DNA of 26,724 nt from NCBI GenBank assembly GCA_910585235.1, contig CAJUCM010000023.1, forward strand, positions 1 through 26,724, written 5' to 3'. The notes below the pieces were generated by a model. That model did no database searches and had not been told where the DNA came from. It saw only the letters and a program-made list of their open reading frames with translations. Every line of letters starts with the position of its first letter. Position 1 is the stretch's first letter. The position numbers and the translations under genes are program-made. Of the stretch, positions 26,501-26,724 are shown piece after piece. Source of the stretch: an uncultured Christensenella sp. Its GTDB lineage: Bacteria; Bacillota; Clostridia; Christensenellales; Borkfalkiaceae.

Positions 26501-26724
26501 TTATAGCGAAGCCGCCAAAGAACCCAAGGCGGAAGTCAGACTTTCTTCAAGCAGTGCGCTGGTAGATGGCGCGGTCGTGATCTTCGACTATGTGCCTGCC
26601 AATGCTCCCGACGGTACGGCGCTCGATGCGGTTTACGATTCGACTGCCGTCGGCGGTTGGTTTGACAATACCAAGTGGACGGCGACCGTGAGCAACGCGG
26701 GCAAATACCTCGTCCGTGCGCGCT
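17508..26724 (+). CDS. Giant MBG/YDG-like repeat surface protein, continuation, 3' end outside window
   Basis: The frame beginning TGG-ACT-TAC at 17508 shows no stop in any stretch I translated and is still open at the window end, over 3,070 codons. No start codon with a signal peptide lies at its head, so it is the continuation of the reading frame begun at 16061. It is built of about 28 degenerate modules of roughly 100 residues. Each has a W/V-YG or YDG/YNG entry (SSVYGSAPAPAY, TKVYDGRSEL, VVYGEKVDAKY), a middle NAGxY motif (TNAGKYVVKA, NAATYTLYVA), an NY or NF near the end, and an exit such as FTITP, LTIDKATL, FKVDKRNV or LNITQATL. This is the MBG/YDG family pattern of bacterial surface adhesins. 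The anchor (LPXTG or other) is beyond the window. Confidence 0.82.
17933..17941 (+). repeat. Run of nine G inside the giant gene
   Basis: A G9 tract encodes EGGGT in the open frame. Gain or loss of one G would shift the frame and truncate the protein. No other G run in the gene that I noticed is longer than six. Confidence 0.75.

Noticed and set aside
17577..26724. Considering the downstream frame as a separate gene with its own start
   Set aside because: No signal peptide, promoter or ribosome-binding site is found at its head, and the protein pattern joins directly to the upstream frame.
16061..26724. The giant repeats as recent DNA tandem duplication
   Set aside because: Modules share protein motifs but I see no long identical DNA repeats between them, so this is ancient divergence.
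1..26724. CRISPR array, transposase, integrase or defence genes
   Set aside because: No regularly spaced direct repeats, no recognisable transposase or integrase, and no toxin-antitoxin or restriction genes were found on either strand.

Overview
The window reads as chromosomal DNA of a low-to-mid GC Bacillota, most probably an uncultured, gut-type Clostridia lineage. Three things suggest this: the dgt-dnaG-rpoD-trmK-nif3 gene order, consensus sigma-A promoters (TTGACA-17-TATAAT), and a YlbJ-type sporulation membrane protein. The finer placement (Christensenellales-like) is only an impression from base and codon composition. No rRNA, tRNA, CRISPR array, transposase or phage gene was seen.

Layout. 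(1) 1-1386, minus strand: a partial ECF sigma factor behind its own strong promoter, and upstream of it a very charged lipoprotein of unknown function. (2) 1519-8955, plus strand: a tightly overlapped housekeeping operon. It holds dGTPase-like protein, DNA primase, sigma-A, the tRNA m1A22 methyltransferase TrmK, a Nif3-family protein, a coiled-coil zinc-ribbon protein, an alanine-racemase-like protein that lacks both key tyrosines, and 5-formyl-THF cyclo-ligase. (3) 8952-12559, plus: a perfect promoter starts a second overlapped operon of an unknown membrane protein, rsmD, coaD, a DAHP synthase and a prephenate dehydratase. (4) 12554-13492, minus: a YlbJ-like Gate-domain membrane protein converging on pheA. 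(5) 13555-14859, plus: rarA, closed by a bidirectional terminator. (6) 14896-15309, minus: a zinc-ribbon/DUF4190 membrane protein with a palindrome over its -10 box. (7) 15475-15699, plus: a small coiled-coil protein with its own promoter and terminator. (8) 15743-26724, plus: a 318-base regulatory region followed by a giant secreted MBG/YDG-like repeat protein that runs off the window end.

The most unusual region is the last. The giant protein has a signal peptide, then about 28 degenerate beta-type modules of about 100 residues, more than 3,550 codons in all. A single-base shift near 17507 breaks it. Two runs of nine G lie one upstream of its promoter and one inside the coding sequence, which fits a phase-variable surface protein but does not prove it. 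The second notable item is the degenerate alanine racemase at 7461-8438. Smaller regulatory observations include inverted repeats placed exactly over the start of the sigma factor gene and over the promoter of the DUF4190 gene.
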